Below are positions 14,401 through 22,954 of a stretch of 64,000 nt of DNA, one piece after another. Where the stretch lies: contig OY969122.1 in the NCBI GenBank assembly GCA_963698085.1, forward strand, positions 2,470,966-2,534,965, read 5' to 3'. The first letter of the stretch is position 1. The number at the start of each line of letters is the position of its first letter. The notes beneath the pieces were generated by a model. That model saw only the letters and a program-made list of their open reading frames with translations, had not been told where the DNA came from and did not search any database. The stretch is from VRUE01 sp963698085. GTDB lineage: Bacteria > Actinomycetota > Thermoleophilia > Solirubrobacterales > 70-9. The position numbers and the translations under genes are program-made.

Positions 14401-16541
14401 CGGCGGCGGACCCGCAGCCTGAGCAGGGCCGGGGTGCGATCGCGGTTGCCGGCGCGATCGATCGCAAGGACACGCAGCGAGTGCAGGCTGGGCACGAGCC
14501 GGTAGACGCGTGGCGAACGGCAGGGCCTGAAGGGCTGGCGGTCGAGCTTGCAGCGGAAGCTCGCGCCCGGCTCGCTAGCGGCGAAGGAAAGGGTGACCGC
14601 TCGGCGCGAACCGGTGGTGAAGAGCACCCTCGGCGGCCGGCGGAGGAGCCGGGTCTGCGGCGGCTGGCGGTCTTTGACCGGCCTGAGCGGCGGTTCGACC
14701 AGTACTAGTGCCGGGGGCGTTTCGCCCGTGGGCGGTTCCGGATTCGGACCGGGGGGCGTACCCGGCGGGCGGAAGCTGTTCGGGGCGCGTTCCTCAATGT
14801 CCTCGCAGGCGGCTGGCACGGCGTCGGGGCCGTTCTCGGGGAAATCAATGAGAGCGGTGTCCCAACCCTCGCCGCAATCGATCGTCGGATCGGGGTCGTC
14901 GGTGGGGATACCGGAGTTGGCGAGGATCGTGTCGTCGCCGGCGTTCGCGAAGTAAGCGTCGGCACCACGTCTGCCCAGTAGCTGATTTGGGTCGGCGTCG
15001 CCGATCATGGTGTCGGCGAGGTTCGTGCCCTCGGTGTCCTCGATCGCCTCCAGGTTGGTCGGGGGGCCCTCACCGGCGCAGGTCAGCTGCCCTCCCGCGC
15101 CGGCCCGACCGGCGATGTCCGCGCCCATGTCGATCGTGATCGCGAGGTCGAAGTTGGCCCAGTTGGCATTGTCGCGATCGGGACCGCCGTCGAGCAGTTC
15201 GCCTTCGCAAACGGAGTCGGAGACGAAGAGGTCCTCGCCACTGCCTGCGTGCAGGTTGTCGTCTCCCTCGTTGTTGGGCACGGCGTCGTCGCCGCTGCCG
15301 GCGTTGACGGTGTCGTCGCCATCGCCATCTACTACCGCGTCTTCGGTGTCGCCGCCGGTGAGGTTGTCGCCGTCCGCGCCGCCCAGCACGATCACCGAGG
15401 TAGTCGCGGGGAAGCCCGCGGCAAAGAGATCGTCGTTCCCGGCCAGGCCGGCGAGGACGATCGAGTCGGGGGCCGCGGCAACCGGGCAGACGACTTCGCC
15501 CGAGGCGGGTGGGTTGCAACCGCCGGCGACGGCCGGATCAGTATCGAACGCGCCCTCCGATCCCGCACCGAGGACGAACGTGACGGCGCCTCCTGCGTAG
15601 CTTGCGACGACCTCGTCATCTTCGTCGCTGCCGGTCAGGTAGAGCGCCGGAACGGGTGTTCCGGGGACCATCGATCCGACCACTATCGCTCCGGGGTCAC
15701 GTGGGTCTACCTGCTCAGCGCTCGTCTCGCAGTCGATGGTCGCGCCCGCCCCTCCGCAGCTGTCGCCCTCGGCGCCGCCATGCAGCTGGTCGGCGCCTCC
15801 TTCCCCGAGGATGACGTCGGCACCGCCGCCGCCATAGATCGTCTGCGCGGCCGAGGTACCGACGATGTAGTCCGGAAAGGCGGAGCCGATCACGACCTCG
15901 AAGCTGGCGCCCTCGACGTCTTCGTCGAAGCCGCCGCCGTGGGGTGCCCGGCCGTTGTCTCCCCTGCCCGTCTGCAGGTTGGCGTAGACGCCCCGCCCCT
16001 CGACCGTCTGCGGAAAGTTCTCATAGGTGGAGAAGTCCGGGAAGAAGTACGGAGACTCTGGCCTGTCGAAAAAGCCCGGCGTGACGCCGGTGGCATAGCT
16101 GAGCGTGTCGACCCCGCCGCCGGTGTTCTGGATGTCGTCGATCGTCGCGTCACCGCGGACGAAGTCGTCCCCGGCTTCGCCATCGAGGGCGGAGTCGGCG
16201 CCGAAGCCGCCCGAGAGGCGGTCGTTGCCGATTCCCCCGCGCAGCTGGTCGTCGCCGATGCCCCCGTAGAGCCGGTCGTCCCCGGGGCCGCCGTTGAGCC
16301 GCTCGTTGCCGCGCTGGCCGTAGAGCGTGTCGTTGCCGCCTTCACCGTTGACAATCGTGATGCTGCGCGGGGCGCGAATCGTGTCGTCGCAGGGCGTGCC
16401 GACGATGGTGTTGCCGACGGTCTCAGGGCCTTCGGCGCAGCTGGGGGCAGCGCTGGAAACAGCGGGCGTGGCGACGACGATCGCGAACGTCGCGAGTACC
16501 ACGACGGCGAGCAGGGGCTTCGGTCGGGGTCTCACCTCCAC
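14397..16541 (-). CDS. Secreted RTX-type calcium-binding repeat protein
   Basis: A 714-residue protein with a signal peptide (MEVRPRPKP, hydrophobic core, AVSSAAPS near residue 33). Residues about 45-120 and 225-480 hold many glycine/aspartate nonapeptide repeats of the GGxGxDxLx type (GGNDTLYG, GGPGDDRLYGG, GGIGNDRLSGG, GSGDDAVPNN), which bind calcium in parallel beta-rolls. A proline-rich linker follows (about 590-640), then a C-terminal Ig-like module with FAASEPGASFRCKLD and IDRAGNRD, common in actinobacterial surface proteins. No catalytic domain is seen, so it may be an adhesin or surface-layer component. A TAGGCA hexamer lies directly upstream, so V3 is an alternative start. Confidence 0.88.
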   Translation of the reverse strand: MEVRPRPKPLLAVVVLATFAIVVATPAVSSAAPSCAEGPETVGNTIVGTPCDDTIRAPRSITIVNGEGGNDTLYGQRGNERLNGGPGDDRLYGGIGDDQLRGGIGNDRLSGGFGADSALDGEAGDDFVRGDATIDDIQNTGGGVDTLSYATGVTPGFFDRPESPYFFPDFSTYENFPQTVEGRGVYANLQTGRGDNGRAPHGGGFDEDVEGASFEVVIGSAFPDYIVGTSAAQTIYGGGGADVILGEGGADQLHGGAEGDSCGGAGATIDCETSAEQVDPRDPGAIVVGSMVPGTPVPALYLTGSDEDDEVVASYAGGAVTFVLGAGSEGAFDTDPAVAGGCNPPASGEVVCPVAAAPDSIVLAGLAGNDDLFAAGFPATTSVIVLGGADGDNLTGGDTEDAVVDGDGDDTVNAGSGDDAVPNNEGDDNLHAGSGEDLFVSDSVCEGELLDGGPDRDNANWANFDLAITIDMGADIAGRAGAGGQLTCAGEGPPTNLEAIEDTEGTNLADTMIGDADPNQLLGRRGADAYFANAGDDTILANSGIPTDDPDPTIDCGEGWDTALIDFPENGPDAVPAACEDIEERAPNSFRPPGTPPGPNPEPPTGETPPALVLVEPPLRPVKDRQPPQTRLLRRPPRVLFTTGSRRAVTLSFAASEPGASFRCKLDRQPFRPCRSPRVYRLVPSLHSLRVLAIDRAGNRDRTPALLRLRVRRR

Positions 16542-16568
16542 TGCCTACCCGAACCGTGGATCGTCCAC

Positions 16569-17306
16569 TCAGTTGCGCAGAGCGGCCCCGCGAGCGCAGT
16601 CCTGCGCGGCCAGCTCGAGCTCGTCATCGAGTGGGGCGAGCTCGGGGGCGGAGCCGTAGCGGCGCTCCAAGGCGAGCGCGATCAGGTGGTCCGCCAGCCA
16701 GGCGTTCTTGGGCAGCAGCGGGCCGTGCATATAGGTGCCGATCATGTTGCCGCGGCGGACGCCCTCCCAGCCGTCCTTGCCGTTGTTGCCGAACCCCTCG
16801 AGAACGCGCCCCAGCGGGCTGGCACCGCCTCCGAGGTAGGTCCGCCCGCCATGGTTCTCGAAGCCGGCGATCGTCCACGGTCCCTCACCGAGATCGGCCT
16901 CAATCGCGACGTTGCCGATCAACCGCTCACCCGGCTCGCGCACGGTCTCGAGGTCGGCCAGGCCGAGGCCGGGCAGCCGCTCCTCGCCGAGCTGGTAGCT
17001 GTGGCCGAGCAGCTGGTAACCACCGCAGACGGCGAGCAGTACCGCGCCGTCCTCGACAGCGGTGGAGAGCCCGTCGCGCTTCGTCGCGACCATGTCGGCG
17101 GCGACAGCGCGCTGGTCACGGTCCTGCCCGCCCCCCAGGTAGATGAGATCGTGGGCCGCGGGATCGAGCGGATCGCCTGGTCCGGCAGCGGCGTAGGAGA
17201 AGCCGATGCCCCGCCACTCGCAGCGCCGCCGCAAGAAGATGATGTTGCCGCGGTCGGCGTAGATGTTCATCTGGTCGGGATAGAGGGCGAGGACGCGTAG
17301 CTCCAT
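16569..17306 (-). CDS. gatD: Lipid II isoglutaminyl synthase, glutaminase subunit GatD
   Basis: A 245-residue type-I glutamine amidotransferase of the CobQ/CobB-like GATase3 class. The nucleophile elbow is LAVCGGYQLLG and the catalytic His lies in GTYMHGPLLPKN. With MurT it amidates the alpha-carboxyl of D-Glu in the lipid II stem peptide, GatD supplying ammonia from glutamine. Length and motifs match GatD of actinobacteria and firmicutes. Its start overlaps the preceding methyltransferase stop by one base (TAATG), and murT is two genes upstream. Assignment rests on that context as much as on sequence, since cobyric acid synthases share the fold. Confidence 0.9.
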   Translation of the reverse strand: MELRVLALYPDQMNIYADRGNIIFLRRRCEWRGIGFSYAAAGPGDPLDPAAHDLIYLGGGQDRDQRAVAADMVATKRDGLSTAVEDGAVLLAVCGGYQLLGHSYQLGEERLPGLGLADLETVREPGERLIGNVAIEADLGEGPWTIAGFENHGGRTYLGGGASPLGRVLEGFGNNGKDGWEGVRRGNMIGTYMHGPLLPKNAWLADHLIALALERRYGSAPELAPLDDELELAAQDCARGAALRN

Positions 17307-18016
17307 TAGCTCTCGCTCCCGAACAGGACGACGGTTGAGCCGACGTGGGCGTCGGTGGGGGGGACGGGGCGACGACCGGCGGGGACGAGGCGCGCCTGCT
17401 TGGCCTCGTCCTCCAGGGTGGCCGCGTCGAGCGCCCGCAGCGCCACTTCGTAGAGCTCCTCATCAAGCTGACCGCTGGGGGAGACCGTTTGCCGCAGGCG
17501 CCGCACCCGGATCGAGCCCGCGTCCACTTGGGCATCGACCGGCAGGCTCGAGTAGATCCAGCCATCGACCTCGCGCGTGTCGGGCAGGGGAGAGGCGACG
17601 TCGAGCGGCTCTGGTATCGACTCCACGATCGCAAAGGCCGCCAGTCCGCCCGTGGCCATGTGTGCGGAGACGCAGCGCAGACAATTCAGCCGTTGCTCTG
17701 AGTCATCGAAGAGTTGGACCAGTTGCATCGGTGCCAGCACCAGCGCGAACTCCATCTCCAGCGCGAACTCCGTCGCGTCCCCCAGGGCGGCCGTGGCCGG
17801 CAGTCCTCCTGCCTTCTCCCCAAATGCTGCGACCAGCGCCGGGTCGCGGTCAACGCCGTGCACGTCGTTGCCGCGACGGGCCAGATGCAGGGCGACGCGG
17901 CCGCTGCCGCAGCCGAGGTCGAGGACCGGTCCACCCGCGTCCCGTGCCAGCTCCTCCCACAGCGGTAGGTCCGCGACGTAGGCGCCGCACTCGACGTCAT
18001 GCCAGATCACGCTCAT
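17306..18016 (-). CDS. SAM-dependent methyltransferase encoded between murT and gatD
   Basis: A 236-residue class I methyltransferase. Motif I is VLDLGCGSGRVALHLARRG (residues about 31-49), followed by VHGVDRDPALV and FALVLAPMQLVQLF for motifs II and IV. The substrate is not evident. The ATG overlaps the murT stop (ATGA) and the stop overlaps the gatD start, so all three are translationally coupled. MurT and GatD form one enzyme and their genes are usually adjacent, so an intervening methyltransferase suggests a linked cell-envelope role, but this is inference from position only. Confidence 0.85.
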   Translation of the reverse strand: MSVIWHDVECGAYVADLPLWEELARDAGGPVLDLGCGSGRVALHLARRGNDVHGVDRDPALVAAFGEKAGGLPATAALGDATEFALEMEFALVLAPMQLVQLFDDSEQRLNCLRCVSAHMATGGLAAFAIVESIPEPLDVASPLPDTREVDGWIYSSLPVDAQVDAGSIRVRRLRQTVSPSGQLDEELYEVALRALDAATLEDEAKQARLVPAGRRPVPPTDAHVGSTVVLFGSES

Positions 18017-19404
18017 CGCCAGAAGTCCTCGGCAAGGCCGCGCGCGGCGAGGACCTTGTGTAGCTCGAGCAGGGAGGTGTAGGTGGGGAGAGCGAACAGT
18101 TGCCCCTTGGCCCCGTTCACCGCGCGGTCGAAGGCGGCCTCGATCCCCGATTCGACCACGATCGTCTCCGCCGGCCAGCCCGCGTACTTGAGACGCAAAG
18201 CCATCTCCGGTGCTCTCCTGCCGGCACAGGTGACCTGCCGCACGGCGCCACCGAGCAACTCGAAATCTGCGTCCCAGATCCAGGAGACGTCGCGGCCGTC
18301 GGCAATGCCATCGTTGAGGCTGATCCAGAGATCGAGCTCGCCGCCGCTCGCCTCCAGCTTCAACGTGCGCAGGACCTCGTTGGTCCCGGCGGGGTTCTTG
18401 ATCAAGAGGATCGAGACCTGCTTGGCGCCGACCTCGATCGTCTCGACCCGGCCAAAGGCGCCGCGCATCCCGCCCAGAGCCGATCCGATCCGATCCGTCG
18501 CGATCCCCAGCTCCAGCCCTGCCGCGATTGCGGCGAGCGCGTTGTAGGCGTTGTAGAGGCCGGGCAGGGGCAGCTTGACCTCCAGCTCGCCCTGGGGAGT
18601 GCTCACCTGCAGCGAGGAGCCACGCATCCCGTGCAGCTCGATCCGGGTCGCGACAACGTCCGGCCGGGGGCGCCCGGCGCCGCAGTTGGGGCATGAGTAG
18701 TGGCCGAGGTGGCCGACGAAGGCACGCTCGTACGCGTAGGGATGGCCGCAGCGGCGGCAATGCTTGGCGTCGAAGGCATGCTGCAGCTCGGGCAGCGCCT
18801 GGTCCTCGTCGTCGATGCCGAAGTAGACGACCCCCTCGCGGTGGCTGCCATCGTCGTCCCTGCCGAGGTCGGCGATCAGCGGATCATCGGCGTTGAGCAC
18901 GAAGCGGGTGCGGTCGCTCCGTTCGGCAACCATCTTCGCCCACTGATCGGCGAGGATCTCGGTCTCGCCATAGCGATCGAGTTGATCGCGGAAAAGGTTG
19001 CCGAGAACGATGAGCGAGGGGTCGAGCTCAGCGGCGACGCGGGGCAGCCATGCCTCATCGACCTCGAAGAGGCCCTCGCGCCCCCGCTGCTCGAGCAGCG
19101 CCGTTGCGATTCCCCAGGTCATATTCGACCCAGCCCGGTTGTGGACCGGGGTGCGGCCGGCGGCGCCGAGCAACGCTGCCAGCATCCCCGCCGTCGTCGT
19201 CTTGCCGTTGGTCGCGCTGACCAGGGTCGCGCCCCCGTCAAGTTTCGAGCCGAGCCGGGCGATCGTCCGCGGGTCGAGCCGCAGCAGCAAACGCCCCGGC
19301 AGCGTCGTGCCGCCGCCGCGGCCGCTGGCCCGGCTGGCGCTGCCCACGGCGCGTGCGAGGAGACGCTTCGCCCCGAACAGCGCTTCGCCGCGCTCCTGGC
19401 TCAC
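18013..19404 (-). CDS. murT: Lipid II isoglutaminyl synthase, Mur-ligase-like subunit MurT
   Basis: A 463-residue Mur ligase-fold protein. The ATP-binding motif is SATNGKTTTAGMLA, preceded by LLRLDPRTIARL. A zinc-ribbon insert CRRCGHPYAYERAFVGH...CPNCG lies near residues 216-243, diagnostic for MurT rather than MurC-F. A C-terminal DUF1727-like domain contains NPAGTNEVLRTL and SLNDGIADGRDVSWIWD. MurT uses ATP to activate the D-Glu carboxyl of lipid II, and GatD delivers ammonia. The GTG start overlaps the stop of the upstream lipid kinase gene (GTGA), so the two are coupled. Confidence 0.95.
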   Translation of the reverse strand: MSQERGEALFGAKRLLARAVGSASRASGRGGGTTLPGRLLLRLDPRTIARLGSKLDGGATLVSATNGKTTTAGMLAALLGAAGRTPVHNRAGSNMTWGIATALLEQRGREGLFEVDEAWLPRVAAELDPSLIVLGNLFRDQLDRYGETEILADQWAKMVAERSDRTRFVLNADDPLIADLGRDDDGSHREGVVYFGIDDEDQALPELQHAFDAKHCRRCGHPYAYERAFVGHLGHYSCPNCGAGRPRPDVVATRIELHGMRGSSLQVSTPQGELEVKLPLPGLYNAYNALAAIAAGLELGIATDRIGSALGGMRGAFGRVETIEVGAKQVSILLIKNPAGTNEVLRTLKLEASGGELDLWISLNDGIADGRDVSWIWDADFELLGGAVRQVTCAGRRAPEMALRLKYAGWPAETIVVESGIEAAFDRAVNGAKGQLFALPTYTSLLELHKVLAARGLAEDFWR

Positions 19405-20297
19405 TCCCCGGCCCGCGGCGGAACGATCACGCTCAGTGCCTGGGGCAGCACCCGGAGCATGGCGGGAAGGTCGGCGAGGTGCTCGCCATCGGCGTAGACG
19501 GGGAAGGGTCGGCTGGCGCTTAGCTCGAGCCGGGAAGCGCGAAACACCCGCACCTCGTCCTCCTCGACATGGGTGCCCTTGAACACCTTCGGCAGGTTAC
19601 TCAGGAAGCGCAGCTTGCCGACCTCGCCGACGGCGACGACGTCGAACTCGCCGTCGGCCAGATCCGCATCGGGGGCGATGAACATGCCACCGCCGAACGC
19701 CTTGCTGTTGGCGACCGACACCGAGTAACCGGTGAAGCGCTCGCGCGTCTCCCCGGCGCGGACGGTGAAGCGGGCCGGTTTCCAGCCGATTAGAGTGCGC
19801 ACGCCGGCGTAGGCGTAGACGAGGTTGCCGCGCAGCCACTTGGTCTCGTTGGCGCGCCGGTTCGCTTCCGAGTCGAAGCCGACGCTGACGACCCCGAGGA
19901 AACGCCGGCCGTTGACCTCGCCGACGTCGATGCGGCGCGTTTCGCCGGCGGCGAGCATCGCTGCCACAGCCTCCGGCTCCTGGGGAATGCCGAGCACGCG
20001 GGCGAGGTCGTTGCCGCGCCCGCCGGGGACGATTCCCAACGGGGTCTCCGAGCCGGCGAGGGCGCCGCCGATCGCCCCGATCAGGCCGTCGCCGCTGAGC
20101 ACGACCGGGATCTCGCCCCCCTCGGCAGCCCGCAGCGACCTCTCGACGCCGTCCTCCAGGCCGCGCGTTCGCTCGACTCGGAAGGGAATGCGCAGCGCAT
20201 CCAGCTCCTGCTCCAGTCGCGGCAGCAGCTTCAGTGCCCGCCCGTGTGCAGAGGTCGGGTTGACCAGCATCGCCAGCGGCATCGCTTCGGCTCTCAT
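19401..20297 (-). CDS. Diacylglycerol kinase-like lipid kinase (YegS/DAGK catalytic family)
   Basis: A 298-residue protein of the DAGK catalytic domain family. LVNPTSAHGRA near the start, VVLSGDGLIGAIGGALAG for the GGDG-type nucleotide motif, and LGIVPGGRGNDLARVLGIP are recognisable. GGxGND carries Arg where Thr is common. Members phosphorylate diacylglycerol, sphingoid bases or undecaprenol-like lipids. It is coupled to murT by a GTGA overlap, suggesting an envelope-lipid function. The ATG at 20297 is preceded by TAGGCT; a second ATG five codons on is possible. A much longer upstream reading frame exists but lacks family similarity. Confidence 0.87.
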   Translation of the reverse strand: MRAEAMPLAMLVNPTSAHGRALKLLPRLEQELDALRIPFRVERTRGLEDGVERSLRAAEGGEIPVVLSGDGLIGAIGGALAGSETPLGIVPGGRGNDLARVLGIPQEPEAVAAMLAAGETRRIDVGEVNGRRFLGVVSVGFDSEANRRANETKWLRGNLVYAYAGVRTLIGWKPARFTVRAGETRERFTGYSVSVANSKAFGGGMFIAPDADLADGEFDVVAVGEVGKLRFLSNLPKVFKGTHVEEDEVRVFRASRLELSASRPFPVYADGEHLADLPAMLRVLPQALSVIVPPRAGE

Positions 20298-20307
20298 CGC
20301 GTGCGGC

Positions 20308-20313
20308 AGCCTA
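20308..20313 (-). promoter_or_regulatory. Putative -10 of the lipid kinase-murT-gatD operon (TAGGCT)
   Basis: TAGGCT on the minus strand ends 10 nt before the ATG at 20297 and begins with the TAG stop of the upstream methyltransferase gene. Confidence 0.4.
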
Positions 20314-20796
20314 TTCGGGTGCCGGTTCGATGGTGTGGAGGCGCACGACGTGGAAGCGCTCGCCCTCGGCCTCGCCATCCTCGATCGGCTCGAAGCAGTG
20401 TTTCCGCAGGCGCCAGTCCAGCCACCTCCACTCACCAACCAGGACCAGGTGGCCATCCGGGCGCAATACCCGCGCGATCTCAGCTGGATGCAATGGAGCG
20501 CCGGTTTGCGTGACCAGATCGAAGAAGCCGTCGGGATAGGGGAGAGCGCGGGGCCGGCCCTGCTTGAACGCGACACGGCCCTCGGGGTCGAGGCCGATCC
20601 GCGATACCGCAACCTGGATCAGCTCGCCAGAGCGGTCGACGCCTCGCACCCGAGCAGCGGGAAACTCGCGTGCCAGGAAGAGCACCCCCTCGCCGCTTCC
20701 GCAGCCGATGTGGAGGACTCGCTCGGGCCTGCGGGGAACGTGGAGCACCGCGGCAGCCATCGCAATCAGCGAGGGAGAAAGCACAGACCCGATCAT
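20311..20796 (-). CDS. SAM-dependent methyltransferase, small
   Basis: A 161-residue class I methyltransferase, shorter than the usual 200-250. Motif I is RVLHIGCGSGEGVLFLARE, with RGVDRSGELIQVA for the acidic-loop strand and PYPDGFFDLVTQ plus IARVLRPDGHLVLVGEW typical of Methyltransf_11. The substrate is unknown. The first 12 residues (MIGSVLSPSLIA) may be a capping helix. The stop codon lies in the promoter-like hexamer of the lipid kinase gene. The start is only 6 nt from a 12-bp inverted repeat in the divergent spacer to the cyclophilin gene. Confidence 0.82.
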   Translation of the reverse strand: MIGSVLSPSLIAMAAAVLHVPRRPERVLHIGCGSGEGVLFLAREFPAARVRGVDRSGELIQVAVSRIGLDPEGRVAFKQGRPRALPYPDGFFDLVTQTGAPLHPAEIARVLRPDGHLVLVGEWRWLDWRLRKHCFEPIEDGEAEGERFHVVRLHTIEPAPE

Positions 20797-20802
20797 CTCA
20801 GG

Positions 20803-20851
20803 GACGTGCCGGTGGGAAGCATGCCCATATGGGCCTGAGCACCGGCACGTC
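20803..20851. repeat. 12-bp inverted repeat with inner CATATG palindrome
   Basis: Arms 20803-20814 and 20840-20851 pair perfectly. The 25-nt loop contains the self-complementary GCCCATATGGGC (20823-20834), giving a stem-within-loop. The element sits in the divergent spacer between a methyltransferase and the cyclophilin gene, 9 nt before the latter's putative -10. Confidence 0.7.
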
Positions 20852-20860
20852 TGTCTCGAC

Positions 20861-20866
20861 TAGGAT
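20861..20866 (+). promoter_or_regulatory. Putative -10 of the cyclophilin gene (TAGGAT)
   Basis: TAGGAT ends 8 nt before the GTG at 20875, with no ribosome-binding site between. Confidence 0.45.
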
Positions 20867-20874
20867 TTCGCGCC

Positions 20875-21555
20875 GTGGAGGGGACTTCGGATCGAAACAA
20901 GCTGATCGCGCTTGCCGTCTTTGCCCTGGTGGCGGTGGCGGTTGTCGCCGCGATCCTGCTTGGGCGCGGTGGGGGCGATGAGGAGGAGACCAGCGCCGCG
21001 AGCTCGTCCGGATGCGAGCAGGTCCAGGCCCCCAAACCGAAGAAAGTCAGCTACGAGGCTGTCACGAATACGGTCAAACAGAGCGAAGAGGTGACGGCGG
21101 TGGTCGAGACGAGCTGCGGGACGTTCGAGATCGCGCTCGATTCCCAGCGGGCGCCGAAAACGGTCAACTCCTTCGTCTTCCTCTCCGACGAAGGCTTCTA
21201 CGACGGCCTCACCTTCCACCGGGTGGCGCCTGGCTTCGTCATCCAGGGCGGCGACCCGCTCGGCAGCGGAACCGGCGGACCGGGCTACAGCGTCGACGAG
21301 AAACCGCCCGCGAATCTTGCCTACACCAAAGGTGTGGTCGCGATGGCGAAGAGCTCGGCCGAGCCGCCCGGTCGCTCGGGCAGCCAGTTCTTCGTCGTCC
21401 TCTCCGCCGATGCCGGGCTGCCGCCGGAATACGCGCTGGTCGGCAAGGTCAACAAAGGCCTCGATGTGGTCGAAAAGATCGGCAATCTCGGGACGCCGGC
21501 CGAAAAACCGAAACAGACCGTCCTGATCAAAAAGATCTCGATCGAGAAGGGCTAG
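20875..21555 (+). CDS. Membrane-anchored cyclophilin-type peptidyl-prolyl isomerase
   Basis: A 226-residue protein. Residues about 9-29 form a hydrophobic anchor after a short charged start, followed by a low-complexity linker and a cyclophilin domain from about residue 75. The domain shows AVVETSCGTFEIAL, FHRVAPGFVIQGGDP, the active-site SGSQFFVV and ALVGKVNKGLDVVEKI. Cyclophilins catalyse cis-trans isomerisation at proline; the anchor places this one on the outer face of the membrane, presumably aiding folding of exported proteins. The GTG start is supported by TAGGAT 8 nt upstream. Confidence 0.92.
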   Translation: MEGTSDRNKLIALAVFALVAVAVVAAILLGRGGGDEEETSAASSSGCEQVQAPKPKKVSYEAVTNTVKQSEEVTAVVETSCGTFEIALDSQRAPKTVNSFVFLSDEGFYDGLTFHRVAPGFVIQGGDPLGSGTGGPGYSVDEKPPANLAYTKGVVAMAKSSAEPPGRSGSQFFVVLSADAGLPPEYALVGKVNKGLDVVEKIGNLGTPAEKPKQTVLIKKISIEKG

Positions 21556-21592
21556 TCGGCGGCGACCGTCGGCGGCCTGCGGGCGTCTGCAC

Positions 21593-21598
21593 TAACCT
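21593..21598 (+). promoter_or_regulatory. Putative -10 of the peroxiredoxin gene (TAACCT)
   Basis: TAACCT ends 8 nt before the ATG at 21607, within a short 51-nt spacer. Confidence 0.4.
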
Positions 21599-21606
21599 CG
21601 TTCCCC

Positions 21607-22107
21607 ATGGCGAAGGTCGACGTAGGCGACGCGGCACCGGATTTCGAGCTGCCCGGCACGGGCGGCAAGACCTACAAGCTCTCCGACTTGCGTGGCCAGA
21701 ACGTCGTGCTTGCTTTCTACCCGGGCGACAACACCCGCGTCTGCACGGCGCAGTTCTGCTCCTACCGTGACAAGAGCGACCGGCTCGACCAGCTCGACGC
21801 CGAGGTGCTCGGGATCTCACCGCAATCGGTCGACTCGCACGAGCGCTGGACGCAGGAGCAGGACCTCAACGTGCCGTTGCTCGCCGACGAGGATCTCGCT
21901 GTCAGCAAGAGTTACGGGGTGGTCGGCTGGGCGGGACCGCTGGGGAAGCTGGCGGGCCTCGAGGGCGTGCAGGGCGGTCGCTACGTGATGCGGGCGATCT
22001 TCGTCGTCGACGGCGAGGGGATCGTGCGCTATCGGCACGTATCGAGGACCGGCGCGAAGTTCCAGACGGTCGGCGATCTCGAGCAGGCCGTCTCCTCCCT
22101 GGCTTGA
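21607..22107 (+). CDS. bcp: Peroxiredoxin, BCP/PrxQ type
   Basis: A 166-residue thiol peroxidase. The fold is indicated by GDAAPDFELPGTGGKTYKLS and VVLAFYPGD. The peroxidatic Cys46 and likely resolving Cys51 are in RVCTAQFC, the Cx4C pattern of PrxQ-type enzymes; Arg and Val precede the Cys in place of the usual Pro-Gly. It reduces hydrogen peroxide and organic hydroperoxides with thioredoxin-like donors in the cytoplasm. Its TGA stop overlaps the ATG of the following hydrolase, so the pair is coupled. Confidence 0.93.
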   Translation: MAKVDVGDAAPDFELPGTGGKTYKLSDLRGQNVVLAFYPGDNTRVCTAQFCSYRDKSDRLDQLDAEVLGISPQSVDSHERWTQEQDLNVPLLADEDLAVSKSYGVVGWAGPLGKLAGLEGVQGGRYVMRAIFVVDGEGIVRYRHVSRTGAKFQTVGDLEQAVSSLA

Positions 22108-22949
22108 TGCCGGCCGAGCCGCGGCAGTTCAGCGTCGGCGAGCGGCCGACGATTCGTGGCGAGGCGGTGGGGGAGGGACCCGCGGTCCTTCTCTGCCACG
22201 GCATTACGGCGACGCGCCGCTACGTCATCCACGGCTCGCGAGCGCTGGAGCGCGCAGGGCACACGGTCCTCGCCTATGACGCTCGCGGCCACGGCGAGTC
22301 CGATTCCGCCCCCGCAGGCCAGGGTTATGGATACCCGGAGCTTGTCGGCGACCTGGAAGCCGTGGTCGCAGCGACCGTCGGCGAAGAGCGGTTCGTCTTG
22401 GCCGGGCACTCGATGGGCGCTCACACCGCAGTCGCGTATGCGCTGCGACAGCCCGAGCGCCTCGCTGGCTTAGTCGTCATTGGCCCGGTCTACATGGGCG
22501 AGATCTCCGCGGCGACACTTGTCTACTGGGACGGTCTCGCCGCGGCGCTGGAGACCGGCGGCGTCGATGGCTTCGTCGACTACATCGCCAAAAGACAGGA
22601 GATCGATGCGGCCTGGCGCGATTCGGTCCTGCGCTTTACCCGCGAGCGGATGCTGCAGCATCGCCACCCCGACGCGGTTGTCGATGCGCTGCGCCAGGTG
22701 CCGCGCTCGCACCCGTTCGAGTCGATGGGTGAGCTGGAGGGGCTCGAGGTGCCGGCGCTTGTCGTCGCCAGCCATGACGACGCCGACCCCGGGCACCCCC
22801 GGCAGGTTGCCGAGGCCTATGCGGAGCGGCTGCCGGGGGCGCGGTTGACGGGAGAGGCGGCGGGGGAGTCGCCGCTCGCCTGGCAGGGCGGCAAGCTCTC
22901 GCGCGAGATCGCCGCCTTCTGCGCCGAGGTCGGTCACTCGTCAGAATAA
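22107..22949 (+). CDS. Alpha/beta-fold hydrolase
   Basis: A 280-residue alpha/beta hydrolase. LLCHGITATRRY forms the oxyanion loop, the nucleophile elbow is LAGHSMGAHTAV (Ser about 97), the acid is probably Asp in VASHDDADPGH, and LAWQGG near the C-terminus stands where the catalytic His is expected; no His is seen there, so the His assignment is uncertain. The substrate is unknown. It overlaps the peroxiredoxin stop by one base (TGATG); a TTG one codon earlier is an alternative start. The next gene begins 5 nt after its stop. Confidence 0.85.
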   Translation: MPAEPRQFSVGERPTIRGEAVGEGPAVLLCHGITATRRYVIHGSRALERAGHTVLAYDARGHGESDSAPAGQGYGYPELVGDLEAVVAATVGEERFVLAGHSMGAHTAVAYALRQPERLAGLVVIGPVYMGEISAATLVYWDGLAAALETGGVDGFVDYIAKRQEIDAAWRDSVLRFTRERMLQHRHPDAVVDALRQVPRSHPFESMGELEGLEVPALVVASHDDADPGHPRQVAEAYAERLPGARLTGEAAGESPLAWQGGKLSREIAAFCAEVGHSSE

Positions 22950-22954
22950 GCGGC

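Noticed and set aside
15249..17300. A 683-codon open frame on the plus strand opposite the RTX-like and gatD genes
   Set aside because: It is antisense to two well-supported genes, has no domain, and arises from GC-rich codon bias on the other strand.
16569..17306. Cobyric acid synthase (CobQ) for the GATase gene
   Set aside because: The protein is only the glutaminase-like domain and is coupled to murT, which favours GatD.
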